A stretch of 64,000 nt of DNA. Source: Blasia pusilla. Lineage: Eukaryota; Marchantiophyta; Marchantiopsida; Blasiales. The notes below the pieces were generated by a model. It worked only from the letters and a program-made list of their open reading frames with translations. It had not been told where the DNA came from and did no database searches. This document shows positions 34,990-47,818 of this stretch, one piece after another (position 1 is the first letter of the stretch; each line of letters starts with the position of its first letter). Both the position numbers and the translations under genes were made by a program. Location of the stretch: positions 6,386,001-6,450,000 of the forward strand of contig CM114275.1 of assembly GCA_050084515.1 (NCBI GenBank). Direction: 5' to 3'.

Positions 34990-37900
34990 ATGGCGTCTTT
35001 AACTAGAGGAAGAAGCTTCGTTGAGTCACTCATGGGGGACAACGGTGCTCTGAAAAACCTTTTCAAGAGGGACGAGAAGGGGAAACCGCAACTGGAACGT
35101 ACGCTCTCGGGAAACAGAAAGTGTCTTAAAGAGCTTTCTTCTCTTTCCAACATTGTAGTAGGACGCTGTTGCAGGTACTCCTCCTCCTCCTCGTATTCGT
35201 TTTTCCTTCAGTTTTTTTGTGCATCCTAGCGCAAATCAATCATCGAACGTGCGAGACATAGTTTGTGGCACGTGAATGGGTGGAAGGAGAATGGGTGCCG
35301 TGGTCTTGCCAGTCGCAATTGTTTGTGTTGGTATCTTAGAAAACGAAAATCTTGCTAGAGCAATGTCCTACTGCAAATGTGGGGAGGCAAGAAGGATTTT
35401 TTCCCAACATTCAATGGTGTGGTTGCTATGGCTTTCATACATCAGATTTTTTTTTCCGCTTTCAGATAGCTGACTGTGCAAGCCAGAGGTAAAATTGGAT
35501 GACCATTGGAAGCTTCAAGTTACCTTGATTTTAGCGGGTACTATTTGGGCACATCTCCACCACTTTTTTGGATTTCAACTTGGCGGTAAATGCGTATGCC
35601 AATGGCAGCAGTATTATGAGATCTTTATTGTGTAATGCCATCAGCATCCGCAACTATTCAAAGCAATCCGAAGAAAACCATGAAGGAGAGCAGTTGGATG
35701 GTCCCTCCAAAGTCAGTTTGATACAGGAAATCAATGTGTGGGAAATTGGTGTAAATCAACCCATGTAAATCCATTGCATCCCACTAGATGTAGTTAAACT
35801 GACCATTACTGCTGTGATCTTTTACAGAATCCTCATGGTAGAGCCTGAGGACTTGCATGCGCAATTTAAAAATGAAGCTCCAAGTACAGCCAAACATCCT
35901 TCACGATATGCACGCAATTTGTTGGAGTACTGTTGCTTTAAAGCTCTGTCACTGGCAACTCAAGTCACAGGACATCTTCATAATAAAGAGTTCCACCGGT
36001 TGGTGTTTGATATGATGCTTGCTTGGGAAGATCCTGGTACTCCAAACAAACCTATTGAGAAGGTGAGGACAGCTGCTTCTCAGGGACTGCACATTGAGAA
36101 AGTCTTAATGGCACCAAGTGAGAAATGGGAATGTAGGCATTTGAAATGAACGTCACAATCATATTGAAACCTCAAAAGTTTTTTTTGTGGATGCTAAACA
36201 TTGTATGTAGAGAACTACTATCATTCCTGTGTATGGACTTATGAAAGTTGAAACCTCTTGGCATCCTTATCCATGTCAAATGGTCCTTGTGAGAATAAGA
36301 AGCCTACAAGTTTTACACACAATGACATTCTTGTATTCATGTACAATCTAAACACCTGAATGCTTGTCTATTGTGGTTGATTGGGCGGACTCCAGAGAGT
36401 TTATCCTCTCTTATAGGATTAATGCAAGTGAAGTTTAGTACTTACCTTTTCTGACACAAGTATGTGTCAGAAAAGATGGTTCATACAATGGGAGAAACAT
36501 GAGTTGGTGGGGATTGCTGTAACTCCATAACTTCCGTGTTTGATGGCATGGCAGATGGAGCATGGTGAAGAGGACACAGAAGAGGAGGAGGACGAAGACT
36601 CGGCACTTTTTTATTCTCAGTTGATGCCTATGCTGGTCGAGAATCATGACTTTTTCCTTTCATGCTTAGTCTTTTCTTTCAGATCTTTTGAGTCAATGAT
36701 GTCTATCAAAACCAGTAGATTCTCATTAAATATCAGATTTCCTAGTTTTATAAGAGTGATGTCCTCTTTATCAGCAGTCAGTTTGTACTTGTAAGTGTGC
36801 TGAGTTTGCAAGTTGATGTCATGATTTGTTTGCTTGCAGGTGGATGTGGGTAGCACAATTGGAGCTGAGTCTTTTGCACGGATAACTCCTGCCGTACCTT
36901 TTGTTGCTGATATCATTAGCGTACATCAACAGTTTGAAGCGCTTACACATTCAACAGGCGGAAGGCTACCTTTTCCAGTATTTGAGAAGTATCTTAACGA
37001 GCTAGACAAGTATGTGATGTGATGTGACATGACTGATGATTCACAGGCAATTCAAATGCATGCTGTCTTAGGAAGTGTCAGGGTTTAATCAAAGAGCACT
37101 GCGTGAGTTTCAGAGGCTGCGGCCTGGTTGGAAAATAGAATCTTTTTGCACTAGTGGACCTCTGGGGCTAATTCGTAAATTAACTGCACATCTTCTAATT
37201 TATAGCTTCTTTGGGGCACTTGCTTTACACCGCCTGCGTTGTCTAATGTGCTACTGTCATCACATCTCATGTTACAGATCCATCAAAAGCATCAGAACTC
37301 AAGTTTCCACGTCACTTTGTACTGCCCTAAAGCTGGGCAAAGCGGAGACTGTGATAGAGATTGATGGGACTGCAACTACCCAACCTGTTCTTCAGCACAT
37401 TGGCGTGTCTACTTGGCCTGGTACACAGACTCCATCTAGTAGGATAATTTTGTTCAACCAAAAAGATGGGAAGAGTTCGGAATCACCGTTGCAGACTACT
37501 GTACAGATTATAGGACTATTTGAGTCATATCTGTTATTCAGAGTACCAAAGCTTACTGTTTAGTTCTTATGTAAACAGGAAGGTTGACTTTGACGGACCA
37601 ATCCTTATACTTCGAGGCAACTGGAGTGGTATCCTATGACAAGCCTAAGAAGTTTGACTTGTCAGCTGATCTTCGGCATGTGGTCAAGCCTGACTTGACG
37701 GGTCCTTGGGGAGCACGCCTTTTTGACAAGGCAGTCATGTACAAGTCAACTGCTATGTAAGTGGGCTCTTTCTTTGTAGTTGGTGAAATCTTGTTGGGCT
37801 GTCTGGAAATATGTAGATGGTTATGAGCTTTGTAAATTTCTGATCAATTCAGGTCTGGATTTAACATGAGTACATATTTCCTGCAGTGTTGAGCCAGTTG

Positions 37901-39849
37901 TCCTGGAGTTCCCAGAACTGACAGGTCGTACTCGAAGAGATTACTGGCTAGCCATAATTCGTGAAGTTGTTTCAGTACACCAATTTATCAGGACTTTCCG
38001 CCTGGAAGGTGTTGGTCGTGCTGAAGCTTTAGCTAAAGCAGTTCAGGGAATTGCACGGTTGCGTGCTACTCGGGAAGTGTTTCATATTCTACCCCAAAGG
38101 CCTCAGTCTCTTCTCACATTCTCATTAGCTGATGTTATGCCAGCTGGAGATTTAGTCCTCAAAGCTTTAGCTGATCAACTCCAAAATAAAAGTCCCATGT
38201 CAACATCCACAATAGGTGAGACACTGTTTGGAAAGCAGGAGGGTAAAGTGTATGCCAATATAGCTGTGTCTTCTTCAGTGAATATTGGCTCCCCTAAAAG
38301 TCCAAATGTTTCAAAGGATGAAGCTATCGCGGTCGGCGAGGTGCTGATAGGTGAAGTCACTCCCTTAGAAAAAGCAGTTCTGCAGTCAAGAGATAACTCG
38401 AAGAAAGTGGAGTTGGCAAAGGCAACAATCGATGGAGTGAAGGTGGATGGCATTGGGACAAATGTAGCTGTTATGAAGGTCAGTGTTTATGCCATGCTTG
38501 TGTTGATATGTGGTCGAGTATATTTAAAAGATAGTGTGGGAGAGAACAGTATTCAAAACCTACATCCTCCAGGGATGTGATTGTCATCCCATATGTCCCA
38601 AGTCTAGAAATGGATGCCACTTCTGTACTGCATTTTTTGAAAGTCCATTTCTCTGAGATGATGTCATTTTGCAGGAGTTGCTGGTGCCACTCTTAAATTT
38701 TTCAGCTTGGATCCAGGCAATATTGGCTTGGGAAGACCCTGTAAAATCAGCCACCTTTACTGTGGTGTTTGGTTACATCATATTCAGGTGGCCCTACACT
38801 CTGCAACTCATTTGGAAGCACTGCGAGAAGATTCCCTGGAAAGCCAAATGAGCTAATCACGTCTAAGAATAGGATGGACCATGGATGAATTCACTAATTT
38901 TGGCTAAGATAGTCCACCTTTCGTCAGACGTAGGCACGTTATCCAGACTTTTTGAAGTCTATCTAGATTTTCGATTTTTTTACAAGGTTTTTAAGGCAGG
39001 TAATTTAAGAGTAGAGTGCCTTCAGCCTTCAGCAGCTCGTCTCTCATGTCATATGTATATGTTCGATCAGTAACACATTCCTAGCTTTAATGATTTTGTT
39101 TCATGTTGTAGTGCATGATGCAACTACTTCAGTAGTGTTCGTTGAAAAGATAGAAGTATGTGCTTTGTGATTGATAACCTGAGCACTTCTGTACAGGAAC
39201 TGGCTATGTTACATCTTGCCCCTGATGCTCATGTCAATGGCTAGTTATATGCTGTGGCTAAGACATTCAGGAAGAGCTGACGAATTCAATGAGGTACTTG
39301 TGCCTAGACCACCAGCTCAGAATACAGTGGAGCAGCTCTTAGCTTTGCAACAGGCCCTGGGTCAACTTGAAGCATTGCTGCAACGGGGAAATATTGCACT
39401 CCTGAAACTTCGGTCACTTTTCTTGTCTGTTCTTCCCCAGGTGAGTATCATATGAAGTCCAGGTCGAGTCTTCAAGGTGGTTGTTATTGTTTGGAATTGT
39501 ATGCCGTTTGCACACAAGTTATGGGTGATATTAACGTCTGAGAGGTCAATTCCTGGTCACGAGTGTAATGCATGTTGAATCTCATTGGTGTGATCGGTGG
39601 GATTTCTTATGACAGGGCCACTCACAAATGACAAATCACGTTATAGCCTGCCTGGTGATTGTGGCGTTTTTCCTAGCAGTTCTTCCTTCCAGATTCCTTA
39701 TACTTATTCTGTTCTTAGACTTATTCACAAGGAATATGATCTTGCGGAAAGAAACAACTGAGCGATGGATGCGGAGATTTAGGGAGTGGTGGCATAGTGT
39801 ACCAGCAGTTAATGTGCGGTTTATAAAACCAGAAGGTGAGAGTCAGTAA
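34990..39849 (+). CDS. DUF639 family membrane protein
   Basis: Predicted 724-residue DUF639 protein, a plant family of unknown biochemical role. Ten exons with consistent phase: 34,990-35,174; 35,828-36,062; 36,555-36,635; 36,840-37,009; 37,278-37,420; 37,579-37,756; 37,887-38,478; 38,675-38,787; 39,197-39,440; 39,616-39,849. Family blocks include NLLEYCCFKALSLATQVTGH, FARITPAVPFVADII, QPVLQHIGVSTWPG, HVVKPDLTGPWGARLFDKAV, EFPELTGRTRRDYWLAIIRE and GVKVDGIGTNVAVMK. The C-terminal third has three hydrophobic segments (exons 7, 8 and 9-10 boundaries) that should anchor it in a membrane, then a basic RWMRRFREWW tail. Exon 3 encodes an acidic EEEEDEDSALFYSQLMP stretch; its donor (CTG then GTCGAG) is weak, so that exon is the least certain. 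The start is supported by similarity of MASLTRGRS to related proteins. A possible AATAAA lies at about 40,109. Confidence 0.9.
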
Positions 39850-41310
39850 TAATCTTTCCGTCAGCTTTAGGTTGTAATATGCTGGAGGAAGTACCATTGT
39901 ATTATAGTGGAGAAGTAGTGCCTCAGGAACTTGTACAGAATATTGCATGTCATCTGAAAGAAATAGAGCAAGCTGGGTTTATCTCTTAATGTTAGAGAAA
40001 ATGGAAGTTCACAGATTTTGAAGTACGAGTAGTCGGATTGATAGTAGATAGTGGCCTAGGCTTGAGAATTCATACGCACGATAAGGATGAAATGTTTGCA
40101 AGCCAGAGAAATAAAATTGGAAAGATGTGCGCATTCATTTTGAGCTCGTTGTTTCAATTCTGGACTCAAACTTGTCATCATGGATCACCACTACAGTCAA
40201 CCTAGAGTCTCTAGGAGTAGCGTTTTCCAACTCTTACTGTATCAATGATCGGTACCTCCCGAGAAAGGAACCCTCCTGGGATCATTTGACATGTTGGAAG
40301 CTTTCTCTCCCCATTGAGAACCTCAAGATTGAGGTCATGAACCTCAAGGAATGTCCATCAGAGGATGCACTAAGACGAAACACCAGCAGTCTTGCAAAGG
40401 TGGATTCCTTCCACCGTGTGCATCAAGTTACATTAGTCCAATAAACATGTGGATGTAAACCGTAAGTCAATCTCAGAAGGAAGCATTGTCTAAAATCTCT
40501 TACTGAAATTCCATAAAAGGAATTATTTCATTTTTGGGACAAATATCTATATAAATTATCAATTGAGATAGATGTTATAACGAATGAAGAGATCTTAAAT
40601 ATAGATTATTGTTTTGGCCAACATCTCCTCTCTTCAGTGTTTTAGGTTTTATGAGTGATTCATGAAGGCGTGTTTTTTTTTGAGGAGACGAAAAAATAGA
40701 GAAAGGAAGGCGGAAATACTTTTTGAGCAAAAAATGACCACAAAATCTTTTTCCTAAGGGTTTTATTTTTAGTATGGGAGACGAAGAGATCACCTTTCCA
40801 CAAGGGAGGATTTCACAATTAAAAAAAATTCAAATCTCTTCAATTTCCAATATGTGAGAGTAGGCTAGTAGGGGAGGGAAAGAGAGTCTTTAATTTTCAA
40901 CAAGGAAAGGTTCTATAGGGAAATATTTTGACATGCTCTATTTTCATTATATTAGTCAATAAGAGATGAGAAATAAGTTTCAATAGGGAATGGGAAGAAA
41001 AAAATTGGACAGCTTCATAAGGGGACAAATAATCAAGGATTAAATTCCAAAAGGAGAGAGTAGCATATACCACTTGGTTGCTTGATATTACAAAGATCAT
41101 AATCCTCGTTAAACCTTATGGTTGCAAACCATGATTTTATGAAACTTGATATATTATGTCTTCTTATAAAAAAAATAAGTTCATATTCACCATTTCTTTC
41201 AAAAATTAAATCACATACATCAATCCGGAAGAAATAAAATATTTTCATCCAGCCACCATATTTTCAACAAAGAAACTTTAAATGAAAATATTCAACAAGG
41301 ATAAGAACAA
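39850..41310. other. 3' flank of the DUF639 gene and intergenic sequence
   Basis: 3' UTR with a candidate AATAAA near 40,109, then AT-rich sequence without a supported gene. Confidence 0.5.
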
Positions 41311-41479
41311 TGCAACCAAGGTTGCACACAAACAAAGTCAGTGTCCGTGGAATGTCCGTTCTAGGGACGAACATGTCCGTGCAGGCTCGAGTAATCGCGG
41401 CCCGCACCCAAGCCCGCCCTTGAGCCCACAGAGCCGGTCGTATAGACCCAGAATGGCCGAGCCCGAACTTATTTTGTAG

Positions 41480-41621
41480 CCCGCGGCTGAGCCTATGTCG
41501 TGCGCATACACATCGTTACACAACATACATCGATGTCACCGAACATACCCAAAAACACACATGATCCCATACTAACTCATGGAATATACACAACGAGGCG
41601 AGAAGTACCAAAATATCTCCA
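41480..41621 (-). repeat. LTR start fragment (second LTR, truncated)
   Basis: On the minus strand it begins TGGAGATATTTTGGTACTTC at 41,621, identical to the LTR start at 42,280. It follows the LTR family to about 41,480 and then diverges. It abuts the end of the neighbouring LTR. Confidence 0.7.
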
Positions 41622-42280
41622 ATTAAATCGATCAAATCCCACATAACATCTCACACCAAGCTCTCCATGGTGTGCACTCTCTCTCTCTCTCATGTCAAAC
41701 CAAACCCATTCTCCTAATGAGAGGCTTGGGTTACACACACAAGGCAAGAAGGACGATAGCTCCGCCGCCTCATGCCAAGAGGTTCAAAAAAGAGAGAATG
41801 AGCTCTCAATCTCTCTCTCTCTCTTGGAGGTATACTCCCTTCCCTCTCCCAAGCTCTCTCCTCGGTAACCTATGCTCGCAGATCACCTCCTTGGCTCTTG
41901 ACCTGCTATAGTGGGTCAAGGGTCACTTCCCAAAGTATAAAGTCAACTATATTCCAAATGGAAACTTACCCAAAATAGTAAGTTTCTCGATATGGCTCCA
42001 AATGAGCCGAAACGAAGGAGAATTCTGCTCTCGCAGGTTATCTATGGCCTCAGTAGGTCATCCTCAACCTCATGAGGTTGTCCTCTAGTATCTCTGAAGA
42101 TGCTCTACTAGATCTCACCGATCTATCCTAAAAGACGTGATAGTTGTCGTGAGCATACACATCGCTACACATCGCTACACAACATACATCGCTATCATCG
42201 AACATACACACAAACACACACAATCCCATGCTTACTCATGGGATCCAAACAACAAGACGAGAAGTACCAAAATATCTCCA
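41622..42280 (-). repeat. 3' LTR of the gypsy pol-PHD element (~659 bp)
   Basis: Starts TGGAGATATTTTGGTAC at 42,280, just after a purine-rich tract, and runs to the start of the next LTR copy at 41,622. The same sequence, in part, recurs at 48,481-47,940, 54,722-54,502 and 58,755-58,654. The landmark AATGAGAGGCTTGG (plus strand) lies in all four. Confidence 0.75.
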
Positions 42281-42341
42281 ATCGCCCCCCTAGCTGGTGG
42301 TTAGGTCCCTCTAACTCCAGATAGCCATCTATCCCTACCTA
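42281..42341 (-). promoter_or_regulatory. Polypurine tract and 3' untranslated end of the gypsy element
   Basis: On the minus strand AGCTAGGGGGGCGA lies directly before the LTR start, the expected place and composition for the plus-strand primer. About 55 bases here match 48,486-48,541 in the methyltransferase element. Confidence 0.65.
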
Positions 42342-42468
42342 CTATGACATACATATCTCGGACGCTAAGAGCAAAAAGGTCAGGTGCTCATGTGGTCCCA
42401 TCGTTAGTCGCCTTCTTTTCATCCATATCATAGACACAAGTCGGAATCTAGAACAACCTACTATATGT

Positions 42469-42590
42469 ACATTTGGGACACATCCATCGTCCCTGAGGAA
42501 CCCTAGTGAGAGGTGGCGTCAGACATGCCATATGCCACCTCTTGAACATCCATCAAAGACTAGCATATTGGCTACATCCCGGGCATAACC
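42469..42590 (-). pseudogene. PHD finger at the C-terminus of the gypsy polyprotein
   Basis: Downstream of the integrase, the minus strand encodes a Cys pair CPGC (about 42,586-42,570), then DGCSR (about 42,553-42,537) and, after a one-base frameshift, WHMACLTPPLTRVPQGRWMC with a closing PKC (about 42,530-42,469). The spacing and the WH and W-x-C landmarks fit a C4HC3 PHD finger; one expected Cys is Phe. PHD fingers usually read histone H3 tails. Here it could direct integration, in the way chromodomains are thought to do in chromoviruses. Confidence 0.6.
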
Positions 42591-45567
42591 ACACAACAAA
42601 GTCTGCAAGAACTATTGCTAAGCTCGGATTAATTGTACCGTCAATGTTCAAAAGGTGACATGGCGAACAATTACGCACATGGTCCTTCCAAACCATACCA
42701 TCGCGTCCCTCCAATAAGAGAACACCAGATGGCAAAATCTCACGCACTCTCCAGGTAGTGCGCCCTACAGTCATGTCCAACCTCGTGGGTGCCATCTGCT
42801 GCAAGTAGACATAGTCTCCATGATGAAACCTCCGAATATAGGTCAATAATTATCTCCCCAAATAGTCGCATACCTCAACGTATCCCGATGTTGAGCAATC
42901 GTCAAGTTCTAAAATGCCATGGGCATCACTCTTCGAAACAACTGTGTCCTCTGAGAACATGCTTGCATCCATACATCATGTTCATCAAGGTTCAACACCT
43001 TACCAACATCTCGACGAATGGCTGTAGGTAAATGTGGCTCTTGGCCATAAAGCAACAAGTAGGGTGAGAAAGACGCTAAGGATGCCTGCCTGCTGAATTT
43101 GTATCCCATCGCCAACCACAAAAACTAAAGGTCCCAATCTCCTAAGTGACCTCTCTGCAAGTCATACTTGCGCAATCCTCTCTTCATCGTCTGCACAACC
43201 CTCTCTACTAGTCCATCCGCCTCATAATGATCTCGCGAAGTGGTACGGTGGTTGATTAGCGCTTGATGACACAAGGCCTAAAACTCCTCGTGAAACTCTA
43301 TACCCTAGTGTGTCAAAAACTCAGTTGGTGCGCCGAAATGACTTAACACTCGGTCTAGGAAGGCATACGCTACTCCCTCACTCGCTTTGTCAGGGAATGC
43401 AACCAACTCTATCCACTTCAAGAAGTGCTCGACCATCACCAACACATAACGACTATGGCGCTCCGTCAAAGGCAAAGGTCTAGAAAAATCCAAACTCCAT
43501 CTATAACCTAAACCCATGATCAGAAGTGGATGCAACTATGGAGTCAAAGCATTGAACGATGCTCAGACCCGATCACACACCATTCACTTGGCAACAAACC
43601 GTTGAACGTCAGTCTGCATACCTCGCCACCAATACTGTATCTAGAGCAAGCTATATGTCTACTTCACTCCAAAATGACCCAACTCCTCATGGGCATGACG
43701 CACCAAACATGCTCTTAGTGAAGGATGAGGCACTATACGTACACTATCATCCTCCCAAACTCGTAACACATGTGTCTCCTCCCACCGAAACCGTCTGGCT
43801 CGTTGTAAGATCCGATCCCGCTCTGTAGCACCCACTGCACTTGCAACGTTGCCAATACGCACCTACTCCAAGACTACTCCATCGTCGTGAATATCTTGGC
43901 CACATGTCGTCTCCTCACCGGCCTCTAGATCTAAGGATTTTCCATCAAACCTCGCCATCCAAGTCTAACAATCTAGCTCTCCATAGCCAACAAGCCCGAA
44001 TAGGCTAACACGTGCCATCTTGGCACCAACTCCTCATCACTCTCTCCATGCCATCGAGCTCTAGTCGCATCTTGCTGACTTGGGCATGGACTACGGCTCA
44101 AACCATGTGCATCTTGGTTGAGCATCCCACGTCTATGTACCACCTAGAAGTCTTACTCCTGCAACAAAAGAGCCCACCTTGCAAGCTTCACTGTAAGCTT
44201 TTCGGACTCCATCAACCACTTAAGTGGCTCATGATCAATAATGATGGTAAAGGGGTTGCATAATAGATAATACCTGAAATGTGCGACAATCCACACTGCA
44301 TCCAAACACTCACCCTCATATGAGCTATACTTTGCCTTTGCAGCATTTTTTGAGCCACTACCATAAGCCACCATAAACTCTCTACCATCATCGTCATGTT
44401 GGGTGAGCACTGCTCCAAGCCCCAATATGCTCCAATCGGTATGCAACTAGAAAGGACGCCCCCGGATCGGTCTCCTCAATATGGGCGCAGACATCAATCT
44501 GTCCTTGAGCGGCTGAAATGGTCTCTCCTGCTCATCTCCCCAATGCCACTCCTGATCCACCTTGGCCAGCAAGGTTACCAGCTTCGCAATCAAACTAAAA
44601 CCCTTGACGTACCGTCGATAGAAGTTTGCCAATCCCATGAATACACAAACTCGACTCACATTTATAGGGCATGGAATACGTGAAAGAGCTTCTACCTTCC
44701 ACTGTTGTACACCAAGGCCACTTGGATGTATCATATGACCCAGGTACTCAATCTAGTCGTAGAAGAACTTGCACTTGCCTGGATGTTGCTTTAGCCCATG
44801 TAACTGCATTCGTCGAAACACCTCTTCTAGATGTCGCTCATGCTCCTCAACCGTAGTGCTTACGACTACAATGTCATCAATATAACACCTAGCAAAATCC
44901 AGACCTGCCAAGATCCTATCCAGGACCCTATGAAACTCAGTCAGGGCATTCTTTAACCAAAACGGTAAGAACCGCCACTGGTACAAGCAATCCTTCCCGT
45001 GAGGATCGATGCCCCAAAATGTCGTCTTCTCCTTGTCCTACCTGCCCCAAAATGTCGTCTTCTGCATGCCTGGGAATGACAAACCTACCAGACTTTGTTT
45101 TCCGATTGATAGATCGGTAATCTTCACACATCCGCCTACCCGTCAAGTTGCCATGCACATCCTTCTTGGTGGGCATGATAGTGGCAGATGCATACTCTCC
45201 GTGCAACATCTCCACTAGTCGTGCTCCAACAAAGTCTTGGCTCCTACTCTGAATTACAACCCTCTCCATATCACTGTACCCATAGGATCGTTGGAAGATT
45301 GGCGTGTCGCTGGACAACTCAATGTAGATCCTTGGACCCTTCAACGTACCCAAATCATGCATGCTAAATGCAAAATAACTCCTACAACTCCTAAGGAACT
45401 GGTGTATCCGGCGCCGCTCTCCTCTTGGCAACTTAGGGGCCATATTTGGCTCCGAATTCTCCATCGTGACTACGGTAAGACTCTACGGCATGGGTGTCGG
45501 TGGTTGCTATGGTGCAACCACGTCTCGGATAGTAGAACTCGACTCCTCCCCTACAACCAATTGCAAA
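42469..45567 (-). pseudogene. Ty3/gypsy pol remnant (RT-RNaseH-integrase-PHD)
   Basis: Replication part of a gypsy element with many stops and frameshifts. RT: PTKKDVHGNLTGRRMCEDYR (about 45,175-45,110), CYIDDIVV (about 44,890-44,865) and thumb FMGLANFYRRYVKGFS (about 44,645-44,600). RNase H: TDWSILGLGAVLTQ (about 44,440-44,400), SSYEGECLDAVW and IIDHEPLKWL (about 44,245-44,215). Integrase zinc-binding part LVRHAHEELGHFGVK (about 43,705-43,660), followed by YWWRGMQTDVQRF with a lost Cys. Core: WSLDFSRPLP (first Asp), FLTHQG where the second Asp is His, and ADGLVERVVQ with the Glu kept. PHD finger after that. No gag or protease is attached; the upstream edge is the transposon end at 45,568. 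Confidence 0.8.
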
Positions 45568-45810
45568 CACTAGAAGAATTGTGGGGTTTTTATGACTAGG
45601 CTTTAAATGACTTGCGAAAAGAATGACTCATTGTATGACTAAAATGGTTTAGTCCTAAAATTTAGGGTTGCACAACTCACATAGTCATGTACTTATTACT
45701 AAAGTAGTTATCAATACCCTTTAGTAAAGACTAGTCGTACTTCTTTCACTTGCAAAGTCATAAATAATGACTAGTGTGTTTTTGTGATCTCATGCTCCAA
45801 TGGTACCGTG
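45568..45810 (+). mobile_element. CACTA-like DNA-transposon end (left terminus)
   Basis: Begins CACTAGAAGAATTG and reaches TTTTTATGACTAGG within 33 bases, then holds repeated TGACT/AGTCA words (ATGACTTGCG, GACTCATTG, AGTCATGTAC). The reverse complement of 55,310-55,280 begins CACTAGACGAAAAATGCC and then reaches TGACTA, the same pattern. No 3-bp target duplication was found. The gypsy sequence ends at this border. Confidence 0.5.
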
Positions 45811-45934
45811 TTTTTTTAATGTTGTTGGGATATATATGTCCTACGTTCCTAGGATTGGGTTGCCCCTCGGGAAAAAAATTGAACATTCTTGCACCCTTGG
45901 TTCAGGCGGAAACGTACAGTACGTATCTTTAGAT

Positions 45935-47380
45935 GGCAGTGAAAGTTAACACAAGCCAAGGCTTTAAATCCCTCCACATCTTGAACGGTTCAGATTTTCC
46001 AGTTAGCTCTCCGTGCTCAAACCAATAATGAGAGATTGGATTTAGGGTTTACCATTTTTAATTCCATGTGTGAGTGGTCATTTGAAGTTTTTTTCCCTCT
46101 GTACCATCCAAGAGAAAGTTTCATGATTTTTGGGCCCCATGTGGAGGGTGGAGGGTACAAAAAGCGACGCCAAGAAGAAGGAAGAGGGCGTTGAGTAGGA
46201 TTGTTTCGAGTCCTAATGGCATTTTCATTGTATCATGAAGTTAACTTTTTCTCCGACCATTGGATGGTGATGAAACGTGGCACACACTAAGGCCTTAAAT
46301 CCCTCCACATCTTGAACGGTTCAGATCTTCTAGTTAGCTCTCCGTGCTCAAACCCAAAATGAAAGGTCAATTTTAGGGTTTATGGTTTTTAATTCCATGT
46401 GTGAGTCGTCATTTGTAATTTTTTCTTTTGGCTTGTGTTCCTCAAGTTGGCCTGCCTCCCCGGGAAAAGTTCCAAGATCTAAGGACTCATGGTTGAGGGG
46501 GAGAGGAGAAAAAGATGAATCAAGAAGGAAGACGAGGACTTTTCATAGTCTTTTTCTTAGGCGTTGTATCATTTTCATCGTAACATTTGAGTAACTCTCT
46601 TTTCCACCATTGGATGTGAATTAATATTTTTGGGAGCTTGTCCATTAATGTCCTCCACAAATTCAACGATTCAGATCTATAAGTTAGCGCTCCATGCTCA
46701 AACCTAAAATGGAAGGCCGGTTTTTGGGTTTACGATTTTTAGTTCGGTGTGTGAGTGGTCATTTGAAGTTTTTTCTTTTGTCCTCTGTTTGTGGGTTAAG
46801 GGTACCATCTTCAAAAAAGCTTCATGATTTTTTGCCCCCATATAGAGGGTGCAGGGTACAAAATGACAAGCCAAGAAGGAGTAAGAGGACGTTGAGTAGA
46901 ATTCTTTCAAGTCCTTGTGGCATTTTTATGTTATAATGGAGTTATCTCTTGCTTTCACCATTGGATGGTGATGAAACCTAGCACACAAGGAGGCCTTACA
47001 TCCGTCCACATGGTCAACGGTTCACATCTGCAAGTTAGCTCTCCATGCTCCAACCAAAAATGGAAGACCGGTTTTTGGGTCTACGATTTTTAGTTCAGTG
47101 TGTGAGTGGTCATTTGAAGTTTTTTTTCTTTTTCCTTGTATTTTTGGGTTAGGGGTGCCATCCTCAAAAAAAATTATGATTTTTGGGCCGCATGTGGAGT
47201 GTGGAGGGTAGAAAAAGAGGGGTCAAGAGTGAGATTCGAGTCATTGTGGCATTTTCATGTTATCATGGAGTGAACGACTGGTACTACTGTCGGATGGTGG
47301 TGAAACCTGGCACAATTGAAGGCCTTAAATCTGTCCACAACTTCAGTGGTGCAGATCTGCGAGTTAGCCCCCCTAGTTAC
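45935..47380. repeat. Tandem repeat, ~333-355 bp unit, about four copies
   Basis: Each unit contains, in order, CCTCCACATCTTGAACGGTT, GTTAGCTCTCCGTGCTCAAA, a TTTAATTCCATGTGTGAGTG block, a GGGCCCCATGTGGAGGGTGG block and CACCATTGGATGGTGATGAA, each with changes. The CTCAAACC landmark lies near 46,012, 46,345, 46,689 and 47,043, and a fifth unit is broken off near 47,380. Copies differ substantially, so the array is old. ORFs inside are not conserved between units. Confidence 0.8.
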
Positions 47381-47712
47381 GATTTTCAATTTGTTCTTCC
47401 TTCCTTCCTTTTGTGTGTGGCGGGGCAGAGTGAGCAGAGAGTGCACTGGAGTGTGGGACGTTCAGAACGCTCAGAGTTCACATGCGGGAGTGGAGAGTTT
47501 GGAGGTCGGGAGTGGGAAGTTTGAAGATGAGTGGGAGTGGGGCGGTCAAAGAGGAGAGGTCAAGATGAAGTGGGAAGTTCGGGTCCTTCCATGTCAACTG
47601 TGCAAATTCTGAACGGCATTTTGCAAAGGAGAGTTGCAAAACTCTAGGAATGGGCACATGCTACTAGGAAAATGTTCTAATACCCCAATGTTCTAATTGA
47701 TAGAGAATCGCC

Positions 47713-47785
47713 CGCCTTCCTTCCTTCCTTCCTTCCTTCCTTCCTTCCTTCCTTCCTTCCTTCTTCCTTCTTCCTTCCTTCCTTC
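47713..47785. repeat. (CCTT)n microsatellite
   Basis: About 70 bases of CCTT repeats with a few CTT interruptions toward the right end. Confidence 0.95.
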
Positions 47786-47815
47786 AGGGTCATCCATCGG
47801 GCTTTCGGGCCCAGT

Positions 47816-47818
<3 letters not shown>

